DNA of 64,000 bases from Lepas anatifera (taxonomy: Eukaryota > Arthropoda > Thecostraca > Lepadidae), in the NCBI GenBank assembly GCA_034440635.1, contig JAOTON010001680.1:1182001-1246000 (forward strand), read 5' to 3'. Positions 23,710 through 34,693 of this stretch are shown piece by piece. The first letter of the stretch is position 1. Every line of letters starts with the position of its first letter. A program made the position numbers and the translations under genes. The notes beneath the pieces are model-generated. The model was not told the origin of the DNA, did not search any database, and was given only the letters and a program-made list of their open reading frames with translations.

Positions 23710-26603
23710 GTCAGTCCGGGTTGGGTCCAGTGGCAGAGCTGCTCATCTAGCGAATAAAACACCGGCAGGGGAGAAAAGCCAAGTGAACATCTTTTAATAA
23801 CAAACTAACAAAGGAAAACGAGCTGGACTAATGTTTCATGGGGCGCACCTCTGAGAAGATGGTACCTTTATTTTATGTATGCTAGTGGTGTTGACTCTGT
23901 GTTGCATATACAGTCAAATTTATTACTAGATGACCATGCTCATTACTCATAGTTCAATTTTTTTCAATTTCTAAGAAGCATAATCAATACAAAGGTCTTA
24001 AATTGATGGATAAACAAACCCATTAGCACGCACAGTGCGGGTGGAAGTCCTTAAGTGCCTTTACCTATGTTTGCAAAGTTGGCCAGATAACCGTTACCTG
24101 CCCATGGTTTCGAATATGCCCGATTACCGGGTCTTACTGCAGCTAGATCCTCAATGATAGGGTAACTTACTCGAGGATTGCGAGTGCATGATATATACGC
24201 ATTACACGAGTCATTCGCTCGCGAGAGTCGGGTGCATCGCTCTCGCTACCCTGCGCCCCGAACCTGTCTCGCATGTCTTTACGAACTCGCGGCGCTCGGG
24301 TCGGGAATCCACAAACCCCGAGTATAGTACCCTTGGCAAACGGAAGCGCGCCCGGTCCGTCAGCCATCTTTCATTCTAGCAACAGTTGACTGTGCGACGT
24401 TGACGCGCAGAGCGTTGTAACGTTTCGTTGTGGCGGAATATTAGAAATGAGAGAGCAGAAGGATTTATTGTCCTCTGATTTGGCAAAGTGTGTGAGCCCA
24501 ACACAACAGCACTTCAGGAGGTAACTTACAAGAGTGCGTGAGGTTTAGTACTAACCTGGAAAAGGGCAGTTTTCACAGGGGACGATAGGTAAGAGGAGAA
24601 TTTAACCACCTTTAATGTGACGCCTTTGATCAGATATCACTATATCACGTGAAAGATTGCCATCAGCAGGGGCGTCACTAGGTAATTTTTGCCGGGGAGG
24701 GTGGATGGATCCCAGACTGGGGATGACCGGGCTGGAGGGTGGGGGATTTGAAGGCGAAGTGTGAAGACATTTTTTCCTTTGAAAATGCTGCCGATGTACT
24801 TCACTCTCCGTAAGAATTCGATGCAGTTAGGCAAGTCCGCGAAGATAATGATGACAAAATCCTGAATACCTAAATTGAATCCCACATTTTTTTGGGGTGG
24901 GTCCTGCCTGGTTTTCCAAGCAGGAGCACGTCCCCCCAGCCCGCCCCCTCCGCTTTCGGGATGACGACTCCCTGAAACCCTGGGGATGTGAGTTAGGTAC
25001 ACGATACAAAGCCTGTGGGCCAGAGACGACGCGAACGATGGATTTACTCGCTGACATTACACTATGGGTCCAGATACGCAAAAGGGGTTACTCGCTGTGC
25101 GCGGATCAAGAAACTCTTTGGCTGCGAGTAAGTTACACGACGTGAACGAGCTTTTTTCACCCGCCGGCTGAGTGTTAAAAAACGTCTGAGGGCCGAAAGC
25201 TTGTGAGTGACGGGTTTACTCGACGGTGTAGGGTAAGAAAGCTTTTTGTGTGTCCGACGAAGTTAGCAGCGCACGAAGGCTCAAATTTTCGAAAACGAGG
25301 TCTCCAGTGTTATTCAGAGCTTTCCGTTCTTAGAATTAAGACTTTTGACATTTATGAAGTGCCCCTAACAGATAAAGGAGGCCGTGCTAAACGGAAAAGG
25401 ACACTTTTATCAACAGTAATCCTATTTTCAGACTCGAGTCATTGAACAAGTTATAAACATCCCGTCGGGTGCAGGAGTTGTTACGCGGAGGCCCTCTCAT
25501 GGTAGAAGAGGCCCCTATGCGTTATCGCAGCTACTTTGTTTATATATAAGGGTCTTGGAATACATTGGAGGCCCCCTGTCTAAGAATGAAAATAAGATAT
25601 TCAACAGCACAAAAATACTGGTTACAATGGACTGTATAGAAAAACTGAATATCGAAACCGCTCCAGATGAAGGTCACCTAAATGCGAAGACCGCCTTGGA
25701 ATCGGAGATTCAGGCCCACTAGGAACCTGACCCCATGGAAAGGCATTTGTGACGACACTCCTGAATTAACGTTTCGTGTCACTACGAGACTCAGTTTTGG
25801 AGCAAAATATGAAAAATCAAAACTAAGGACCACACCCTTATTGGATAATTTACCCTATGTTTATTGCGTATGCCTCATTGAATGCGACACTGAGACGGAG
25901 CTACGTAAAGCGTTTTGAAGAACGAGGGAGGGGGGGCAAACCAGGTAAAATCGAAAAAAGGAAGTGTTTAAGAAATACCACAAAATGGTAGAAATGTGCC
26001 ACCTTTTGGGAGGCTGGGTGAGGCTGGGCTCTCTGGATCTGCTGCTACCTGTAAGGAAGTTTAACCCTGATTTGACATGCACAGTAGAGTCATCACTTGT
26101 GGGCACATTCCCTTTGTAAATTCATATCAGTATCTATTTGGAAATCTATGATGCCTTTAAGCTTGACGGGAGTTTCAAGTTTGTAATATAAAATACCTAC
26201 GCACTTTATGGTGCCAATAAGTACAGCATATTGATTATATTAAGTCAAACACGCTTGCAAATTGGGCAAATGACCCATTAGTTTTAGATACGGTATAAGG
26301 AGGCGAGGCGTGGCTCTGTAAGCCTGTAAGGATATTTTTGGAACCTGAATACATGCGTTTTAACCTGATTAGTTCTTTTTTCTGAATGTGAGGCATATTT
26401 GGCGTGTGTGGGTCTACCCGATTTGAATTGACCTGCAATTGACATCTTATTTTTCTTACACCAGGTTTTGCATTAATGCATTGTGAATTATAGCAAAAAA
26501 TAATTTTACATAGTTCGTGGTTGGTTGTACAATGAGCAAAAACCCCTGCTCGTGTGTTAATCTACTAACTGAATTGGTCCGGCTATGGGTAATATGGCAA
26601 AGG
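23710..26603. other. Intron 1, first part; no further exon assigned
   Basis: A CpG-rich patch at about 24.17-24.43 kb contains, on the minus strand, AAGATGGCTGAC (ATG at 24367), which looks like a strong start context or a YY1-type site; no downstream exon supports a gene. CAGGGGCGTCACTAGG near 24668 resembles a hAT-type tip without a partner. The remaining frames, including that at 24640-25002, are not recognised. Confidence 0.35.
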
Positions 26604-26864
26604 CATAGACGGATCCAGGAAGACAAGTGTGGGCACCTCCCACCCTCCTTATCGACCCTCAGCGCCCACGGAAACGGTCCCAGCGCTCCCTGAAAGACCG
26701 ATAGCGCCCTCCACCCCTCTGCCCCCCCTACGAGTATCGGCGCATTTGCGATAGGATTTGACGCTCACCTGATAGGGTTTGTGACCAAAAAGTGGCGCCC
26801 CTGCTTGGGATGGCGACCTCCCCCTGATCACGTGCCCTCGATCGGAGTCCTGGATCCTGCTGTG
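26604..26864. mobile_element. hAT-type MITE, CATAG family, copy 4
   Basis: The 261-bp element starts CATAGACGGATCCAGG and ends CCTGGATCCTGCTGTG. Flanks are GGCAAAGG (26596-26603) and GGCAAAGA (26865-26872), an 8-bp target duplication with one change. The interior keeps the GCGCCC-block organisation but is shorter than the other three copies. Confidence 0.83.
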
Positions 26865-27372
26865 GGCAAAGATCAAGGTATGACGCATGGCTTCAGAGAT
26901 ATGTTTTACATCGGCGGGATGATCAGGCCGAGTCACTCATGTGTCAAATTCCATCGATATGATAATAGATCTCGCAGGCGCCTTGCACCCGCTTGGAATC
27001 AGCTGTTTGCGGTGCAGGTCAAACCTTTTGGCCATTTGTCACCAGAAACGTACATACATACTTTTATAGAAAGCCGTAAAGCACGAGAGAGATGGTAATG
27101 CTAGTAAGCCCAGGCTGGTCATTGAAGAACTGTATTTTTAGTATGAAAATTATATGCTAGAACTATCGGCTAGGTGCTGAGCCAATGGTATCCCCCGACT
27201 TTGTCAGATCCGTCGCCTTAATGTAATGAACTGGGCAGCCCGTCACTGGTGGTACGAAAATATCCATGCAACTGACATTTGATTGGACTCGAGCGGAGTT
27301 CGTACGATGGAGTTCTTTGAAGTTGTTCCGCGGAGATAAAGATTCTCTCTGCCGTAGCGGATGGAAATTTAC

Positions 27373-28209
27373 CACGCGCATTGACGGGGTCTGAGCCACC
27401 TTCGCCTTGACGGGGGCGGGTACCCGCCCCCTAAGATCTCAAGAATCACGCTAGGTAGCAAAAAACGGTAAACGGCGTTGGATAGCCCTTCCACTTCTCC
27501 ATCAAAAATATTTGAACCATTTTTTGTCAGGTCACATTTAAGGTCACTAGAGGTCAAAACATGCCCGTCATACGGATAACATGTAAATTCAGTTTTTCGG
27601 CCATTACATCTGAACAAGTAAAGATATAGCAAAACGATTTAAACTATATGAATCCTCGAGGCAAGCCGAATCAAATGGTATATAATATAACCTTATTAGG
27701 TAAAATCAAGGATTTGACCTGACCTGAGGCCAGGTCAAGGTCAAATTAAATAAAATGCATATCAATAGAGCTGCAATGACGATGCAAATATAATTCAGTT
27801 AAAATAAACGCTCTATCTCTATTCATTACTGAGTTATTCAGTTAAAGCCATTTTCATGTATTTCCAATAGAGAGGTCATGGCTCGTACCTGACCTTAGGT
27901 CATTGTTATTAAAAATACCGGAACATATTTTAGAGAACTCGATGGGGCGAATGTGTGATATGAGTTTCAATCGGATAAGTTTACCCTGCTCTGACTTATG
28001 CTATCTTAAACTTTTTTGAGGTCAGGTCACTTGACCTGTACTGGTGACCTGACCTGAGATGACCTAACCTTAAAATTTTGAGAAAAGCTGTAAAAATGAT
28101 GAAGTAAAAGGTATACCCAGTACGGTGGCACTACGCGCCACCGTATTTTATGCTATCTCCGAAAAACCCGAGGGGGAGGCTAGTACCCGCCCCTCCGTCA
28201 ATGCGCGCG
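27373..28209 (+). mobile_element. Complete TTAA-type element, family A (837 bp)
   Basis: The left tip CACGCGCATTGACGG follows TTAC (27369-27372) and the right tip CCGTCAATGCGCGCG precedes TTAA (28210-28213). The tips are inverted copies with one mismatch, and TTAC is a mutated TTAA. A GC hairpin (GGGCGGGTACCCGCCC) lies just inside the left end. The middle is packed with AGGTCA/TGACCT half-sites, for example GAGGTCAGGTCACTTGACCT. Fragments occur at 1-274 and 22.26-22.88 kb. No transposase. Confidence 0.75.
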
Positions 28210-28213
28210 TTAA

Positions 28214-30149
28214 GGTGAAAACATGGGCTCTCCGCAGCAATGGATGACAATGTAAGGGAAAACACAGTCAGCGAGGTGAACGAGGTAAGGTGAATCCACA
28301 GCTCAGGTCAACGAGTTATGACGTCATTTCTAAACCCATGTAGGTTGACTCTGTTCTCCTAAAATGTGGCTGAAAAAGACAGTGTGTAACTCGTTTTTAA
28401 AAGCAAAAAACTAGATAAAATTTCTAGACACCATTTGAAAGCTCTTTAAAAGATACGTCTGTGCGTTGTCATTCATTTTGATTTCAAGTGAGTAACAAGG
28501 TCACCAGAGGTCACCAAATGTCACGTCCATGATCCAGGAATTCGAACGATATGCAGAGTGACCTTTAAAAGTCATAATTTGATCTTACCCTTAGCTCTAG
28601 GTCAGGTCATGGTCATTCCACGGTATTGAAACCTTTGGCTTTGTCCTAGGTCTAATGGCGCTTGATTTATAAGGAATTTTCTAAACGGGCCTATGTTTGA
28701 TACAATTTGGCCCTCTGTGACGTCATGGATCAACGGACGAAGTTCAAACTTGTCTCTAAAGCAGACAGCGGTAAGGCTCTTCAAGCGCCGTCTTGTTTTT
28801 TTCCGCATCACCTCCGGTTCCCAATATGGTAAGGGTAACATCGGACGCCTAGGCCATGGTGGGCACGAAAGGAGCCCAAGCGATGCCCGAGTAAGACATA
28901 TGACCTGAAGTCACAAATTGGCCTGAGAGTTCGTGCAACATATATTTTGAAAACCTTGGCTCATGTCAAAGATAAAAGTTTTGGTTCTGGATATCTATAT
29001 GACTGGTTGACAGAAAGGTTCGCGCCACAATATGCGAGTTGATGCAAGAATGAGGAAAAATGATCATACATTAAAGTTTGGCGACAAATTCAAGCAAGAA
29101 CATATTTCCAAAAATGTTATGGGTAAAAGCTAATGCATAGAAATTGATTATTTGCTCGAATTAAACTTCTGTTTCTCGTCGATCACATCACAAATATATA
29201 TATGTGTTATTTGTTTTCGTATTTTTCGTACTTTTGTTCATCTGAAAATTGTTTCCAAACTTCAGAAAAATGTTAAAAATATATCATGTGATATTCTTAT
29301 GAGCATCTGGGTGAAAATCCCAACTGAAAAGTTAAGTTTTGCAGCTACTCCCAAAATTTCCTCTGGCAATACCTAAAATCCGTTGTTCGTAAGGAAGTTT
29401 TACTATCACAGCGTCATTATATGTTCCAGATAACCCCAAGAACAGATCTGTAGCAAAGTCTGAGATGTAGATTGTTGTGGCTTTGTCGATCTGCCGTGGA
29501 AAACCTCAGTTTTTTTTCTAGCTCGCAGAAGTCGCAGTTCAGGCTTTTGACAATGAACTTCGAGTCGTAAGCAAACATTCGGCATCAATTACCTGCACAG
29601 AAGCAGTTGAAGAATAGCTCAAGATTGCCTGGGGACTATTTGAATTGAAACGCGACCTTTGGTCAGCCTGATTATTTGGATTGCTGAAATGAAACCTTCC
29701 ATACTATTTCACCTTTCAGTCAATGCCTTTGTAAGGCTATAGTTAAGACCCGACCCACTGGCAATTCAATAATCTCACCTTTTGTCCTGGAAGCCGATTT
29801 GCCACTAAATTAAAACTGGACTTACTGGGGTTTAAAACCAACAAATGATATTATTGCCAATATCAAGAGTACGGGGTAAGTACACTGCAGTTTAAACTGA
29901 TTTACTGGTCCTGTTGTTTGTGTTTTGCTTATGATCCAATGGTAAAGCGTGGCGCGAAATTTTCATCTTGCTTATGGAACTAGACCCCCAATTGCATGCT
30001 TCTTATTAGGAATTACAATATTCCCGGAATGTATTTATCGTTTTTGACTAAATAGTAATGCAAAAAGCTGTTACGTTTTCATGCACGCTTTTCGAAGAAT
30101 TATCTGAGTTTAGTGAATTTGTCAAGCTAAGTTTACAGAAACAAGACCA
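28214..30149. other. No gene recognised
   Basis: The first 750 bp keep scattered GGTCA motifs and two TGACGTCA octamers (near 28318 and 28719) and may be old repeat. The rest is AT-rich. No exon with coherent splice signals and coding content was found. Frames at 28602-28908, 29152-29376 and 29406-29588 have no recognisable motif. Confidence 0.4.
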
Positions 30150-30338
30150 CTGGAGTCCCATCAATCATATTCAAATACTTCGCCGAGACGAAATACTACT
30201 TGGAAACGAACCAAGTCCACCCTATTCGTAAATCGGAAGCAACTATAGGAAAAATCATAGAACGTGTTGTTTACGATCAGCTGTTCACCCATTTTTCCAC
30301 GCATCACCTGTTCAGCGCCAGCCAGCACGGCTTCAGAG
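30150..30338 (+). pseudogene. 5' piece of interrupted non-LTR reverse transcriptase
   Basis: In the frame ending near 30338 the translation includes GKIIERVVYDQLFTHFS and LFSASQHGFR. These match the conserved N-terminal part of CR1/Jockey-type reverse transcriptases (a K-I-(I/L)-E-R-x-(V/L) segment followed by Q-x-G-F-R). The reading stops at the GFR motif because another retrotransposon is inserted there. Reading resumes at 31599 with ANHSADTALL, exactly where the family continues. The upstream start of the element is not recognisable. Confidence 0.75.
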
Positions 30339-31594
30339 ACAGACAGACAGACAGACGTGTATTTTCATATTTGACACTTAAACACATAAGACATGGTTCG
30401 CGATTGGCGCAAAAGCACGAATGCTTAAACAAGGCGCCGCTCGCACGGTTTGGTTCCTGACATGCCGCACCACCACGGAGGAACCACCCAGTGCCGCCAC
30501 TCAAAGTACATAAGCCGCCGAGTGCCGACCACGCAGCGCCACCTCTGCCCGGCCCGGGCTGGTCGAAGCAGTTAATTGAAGCGTTTTGTTTTATGAATAT
30601 ATTTGAATATGATTGGGGTTACTTTGCTAGAGTTTGACTTATTTAATAAAGAACCATGAAGAATGATGTTTAGTTTTGATTGTTTATCTATGTTGCTCAT
30701 GTTCATACCGGTTACAGAATCTATTTCTTGAAACATAGCCATTCTCGCGTGGTTAAATAGTTGACAGTTAAGCAAGTAGTGGGGTGTATCCTCTTTTGTA
30801 TGGCCGCAAGCGCAGTGGGGAGTATCGGTTGCTTGTATTTGAAACTGGTGTGCGTCTAATTTGCTCATTCCTACCCTCAATCTAGTCAAAATATAGTTTT
30901 TTCTTTTGGCCCAGAGAGTAATAGAGAGGAGGAGGAGGTGTTCCTAAAATATGTCTGATTTTGTTTTTGAATTTCTTCTTAGAGGCAATATCTCGTATAC
31001 TTTGGGGTAATAGGTTCCATTGTTCGATAGCGTTCGGAAGAAGGATTTTTAAAGCCGAGTGTTCTGTGCCGCGGTACTCTTTTTTTCTGGATGTCTTAAG
31101 GCTCTGGGCATATGATTTTCTCTTGTTGCGGAACGACGTTGCGTATAAATTGAGGTACGGAGGGGCTATTCAGAAGATTATGAAAAATACAATTTTGTTG
31201 ATTTTCCTTCGTGTTTCGTGGCTCCATCCAAGGTCTTTTGTCAATTTATCCGTTGGTGTTCGTAGGAGGTCCCTATCACTAGTCTGGCGGCTCTATTCTG
31301 TAGTCGTTCGAGTCTAAGTTTGTCGTTTGCTGTGATGTGTCCGTCATAAATAATGTCGCAGTAGTCAAAGTGGGGCCTTACATAAGTCGTATAGATTTGA
31401 TTTAAGATTGTTCTTGGGAGAAACTTTGCCAGAGGGTAGACTGGGCTTAATGTTATATTTACTTTTTGATAATTTGATTTATGTGTTCTTTGAATTTTAA
31501 ATCATGGAAAGAGTAATTCCTAGGTGTTTGTGTTTTTCCACCACTGGTACTGGTTCACCACCAAAGGTGAGTTTTGGGACTTTGGTTTTTCTTG
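30339..31594 (-). mobile_element. 5'-truncated non-LTR retrotransposon inserted into another LINE
   Basis: This minus-strand insert is flanked by AGAG (30335-30338 and 31595-31598). Its 3' tail is the (GACA)n run at 30339-30356, which reads (TGTC)n on its own strand, as expected for LINEs ending in a short tandem tail. The minus-strand translation carries thumb-region remnants near 31.3-31.6 kb, including FGGEPVPVVEKHKHLGI and NQIYTTYVRPHFDYCDIIYD, then LERLQNRAARLV. It lacks the catalytic palm, so it is 5'-truncated and was inserted dead. Frameshifts are present. Confidence 0.8.
30572..30889 (-). pseudogene. C-terminal remnant of LINE ORF2 with CCHC-type motif
   Basis: The 105-residue minus-strand frame opens with TRLRVGMSKLDAHQF and contains CACG...HYLLNC: Cys26-x-Cys28-x8-His37-x4-Cys42. 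This fits the C-terminal CX1-3CX7-8HX4C motif found after the RT domain in several non-LTR clades. It ends KYIHKTKRFN and stop, followed by about 230 bp of 3' UTR-like sequence to the GACA tail. It is part of the inserted minus-strand element and not a host gene. Confidence 0.75.
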
Positions 31595-31598
31595 AGAG

Positions 31599-32819
31599 CG
31601 AACCACTCGGCCGATACAGCGCTTCTTACTGTAACTGACCGTGTTTTTCGGGTCATGGATGAACGTCAAATTACGCTTCTCTGCCTAATTGATTGCTCGC
31701 ACTGCTTCGATTGCATTCCTCATGCCTCACTTTTGCGTAAATTAGAACTATACGGAGTGGATATACGGTGGTTCCAGAGCTACCTGAAAAATCATTTCCA
31801 ACAGGTAAAAATTCAAAATTCTAGCACAAGAATAGGTTTTGAGCTGTCCCAAGTCCTTCTTAATCCTATTTGTACATTTCAAGGCTTAGCCTTAGGACCT
31901 TTGCTGTATAGCATCTATGCGAACGACCTCGCGCTCTTTTCAGAGACTGCAAGTCTGATGATGTATGCTGACGACTGTCAAGTATATATCATGGGTTCAC
32001 CCAGAGATCTCGGCCAGATGATTTGCAGGATGGAAAACAACTTGAAACTTTTATCTAGATGGTACAGCAAAAACGGACTAAAAATCAACGCGGCCAAAAC
32101 ACAACTTCTTGTTCTCAGTACCCGGCAAATGGTTAAGCGGCTTCCACCTGTTTCCCTAACTTTCATGGGCTCGACTCTAAGCTGTTCTATTACTGCTAAA
32201 AATCTAGTCGTCTGGTTTAACCAGAACATGACATTTGAAACTCACACTGATGACGTGGTGCGGCGCTGTACGGGCTTGCTGTGCGGACTAAGCCATTGCA
32301 AACATAGTCTCCCTCAGCCAGCACTCATTACGCTGGTTCAGGGCTTGGTTATGCCTCTGATCAGATACTGCCTGATAGTGTACGGCGCCAGCTGCGCACC
32401 CAGCGTCAGCGGCTTCAAAGAAGTAGTGAACCATGCTGTGCGTGTTGTCTTGAGGCGAAGACGATACGATCACATCAGCGACGTGATTGATAGGCTAGGT
32501 TGGCTCACTGTAGATCATATGTACAAATACCATCGTTTGGCAGTCTTAAAAAAGATTTTGTTAACCGGTGAGCCAGAGAGCATTTTAGAACACCTGACAA
32601 CTAGGCTAGACATGTATGGGCGAAATACCCGACAAAGTGGCATGCTGGTTACGCCAGCGATTCGCACAGAATCCGGCAGACGGAGGTTTTTCGTCCTCGG
32701 CTGTACACATGTACAACGAACTTCCCCAGACCATCCGCCAACACGGCCTGGGAAGATTCAAGTGCGAGCTGAAAAGGCGCCTGATTGAGACGCAGCGACA
32801 GAATCGTGGAGCAAGGTGA
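31599..32819 (+). pseudogene. Decayed CR1/Jockey-like reverse transcriptase, main part
   Basis: This continues the 30150-30338 fragment. Motifs in order: HSADTALL; LLCLIDCSHCFD (palm motif A, with F-D); the degenerate FQGLALGPLLYSIYANDL (normally PQGS.LGP); YADD at 31964-31975 (catalytic Asp pair kept); GLKINAAKTQLLVL; FMGSTL...NLVVWF; RRCTGLLCGLSHCKHSLP; and WLTVDHMYKYH. The frame runs to 32788, but an extra T in the T-run at about 32687-32691 shifts it. The true C-terminus, SSSAVHMYNELPQTIRQ...ending at a TGA at 32817-32819, is in the next frame. With the 1.26-kb insertion and lost PQG motif the copy is inactive. Confidence 0.85.
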
Positions 32820-34237
32820 AGTTTAGGTTTTTCTTCCAGTGACCACTTTGTATTGTCTTATCAGTATTTTATATTATTGTTTCCGATATTTTTTGGCATC
32901 ATTTTCCTATCAACCATTTCGACATGTGTGTATGTGCGAATGTTTGACATGCGCGATTGCGTTACATCCCTCATCCATTTTCTTTTACCCTTTACGACTC
33001 GAGGCGTAGAATAGCCATGCGGTGTATGGAAACGTCTTACAATGTCCAATACATAAATGCATAGTCGTATATGTATTGCCATTTGACTGAAGATTACATA
33101 GATCCGATTTGGGATTCTGGGTAGTATGGGAGTCACCATCCACCCAGAAATTGGAGGGCAGTGAATCTTTAACCTCACACGCACGCAAACTGCCCAACCT
33201 AAAAACAAAACACTTTAAGGGAGCTTGGTACGTTCATCGGATTGTAACTGAGCTATCAGTCGCGTGCATATTACCGCAAAAACATGGTTTAATATTTTCT
33301 TTCTTTTAAAGCTCGACTTTTACTCACAGAGTAAAAGCGTTTCACTCGCGTTCTACGTTATATCGCACGGATACTGTACTTCCTATGGTCCTAACGGCTA
33401 CAGGAGGCCGCTCGGTGACGGCGGGGACCCGCGCAGGGCTGGTGCTGGGCCGCTGTCTGCTCTAAACACACGATATGGAACAGCAAACGGGGAGTTCGGG
33501 GAGAAATGAAACATCAAACCGCGGGTTTTCAACCTGCCTTGTCAGATGGTTATCTGAGTTCAAACCTCCTTGTAAAGTTGCCACATTCCCTTTCAGGTTG
33601 AAAGTCATCGATACCCTCAGCACATGGTAGTGGCAATACATCTTTATAATTTGAGTGAAACCAACATCCCTTGGGTGAGAACTACAAGAAGAGAAAGGAT
33701 AGAGTGAACTCCGGTTGGGCCTCTGGAGGTGACGAGCTCGTTGGATGAAATCTTAACAAATAACGTTTTAACAGCATGCAGAAGAGGGATCTGGCACATC
33801 AGTGAAGGGGGACCTAGGACAGGGCATTTTTTAAGGAAAAGTCAGTGAGGGGGCATTTTTGTGCTGACCAATATAGTGTCTTCAGGGGATCAAAACCTCA
33901 TTTTGAGGGGGTTTAATAAGACGTAGACGCGTTAGTGTTAAAAAATGTTTCAATTTTTGTGTTATTCCATGTTATTCCAGGTTATAAATGCTGCCCAGGG
34001 CTTCCAATTTTTTCCGCGGAAAAGGTAAAACTAAGTTAGAAAAAGGGTCAAAGAGGGGCAAAATTTTATTTTCACCAAAGTAGCCAAATAAATACCACAA
34101 AAGTCAGATTTGAGGCCTAAAACAACCACTAGCGGTCGTCATAAGCCCACAGAAAAAGCGACTTGTATCACTGTTTAAAACTAATTGTTGACAGTTTGAT
34201 ACTTACTTGACGCAATATTTTCTAACACACTACTCAT
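32820..34237. other. No gene; possible TTAA family D fragment at 33.21-33.59 kb
   Basis: TTAAGGGAGCTTGGTACG near 33214 and GCCACATTCCCTTTCA near 33580 resemble the two ends of the AGGGA-type MITE, with the right TTAA mutated to TTCA. The rest shows no exon or array. The minus-strand 115-codon frame at 32861-33208 is unrecognised. Confidence 0.4.
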
Positions 34238-34241
34238 TTAA

Positions 34242-34689
34242 AGGGAATGTGGCACCTTCATAACGTGAATTTAACGGAGATGGCGAAGTTGTAAAGCAAG
34301 TAGGAAAACCCGGTACTCAATATATTATTTGTTTTAGAACTTGAGATTTCTGTAGAAAAAATAAAACCTACCTGAAATGCACCCATCATGTACCCTTAGC
34401 AGCAGGCCACCGCTGTTATGGCTGTTGAAATGACGACATACACTGATGTCACGGTGACTATCAGCCAATCGAAGTCCTTGAGCCGTATTGAATATGGTCG
34501 TGGTTGTCAGATTATGACATCATCCACTGGCAGATATTTACTTCTTTCCCTAGAGGAGCATTTTAAAAATGAAAATATTGAGCTTATTTTACATTTTTCA
34601 GAGAAATCGTGGACGCCTGCTTGATTTTCAGCTAGAATTTCCCCTAATTACACTAAATTCTAGGATTCGACCAGGGTGCCACATTCTCT
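34242..34689. mobile_element. TTAA-type MITE, AGGGA family (family D), short copy
   Basis: TTAA at 34238-34241 and 34690-34693 flank a 448-bp element. Its tips are AGGGAATGTGGCACC and GGTGCCACATTCTCT, inverted repeats matching at 14 of 15 positions. It is the best preserved of the AGGGA family here and confirms the TTAA target. It is non-coding. Confidence 0.8.
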
Positions 34690-34693
34690 TTAA

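Noticed and set aside
23448..23762. 104-codon minus-strand frame over the 53-bp array
   Set aside because: It is antisense to the 53-bp repeat and to exon 1. The plus strand has the signal peptide and donor.
24668..24690. CAGGGGCGTCACTAGG as the end of a further hAT element
   Set aside because: No opposite tip or target duplication could be found downstream or upstream.
31574..32788. 404-codon frame as a host gene
   Set aside because: It has reverse-transcriptase motifs including YADD. Its first residues belong to the other inserted LINE, and its last 35 codons are in the wrong frame after an extra T.
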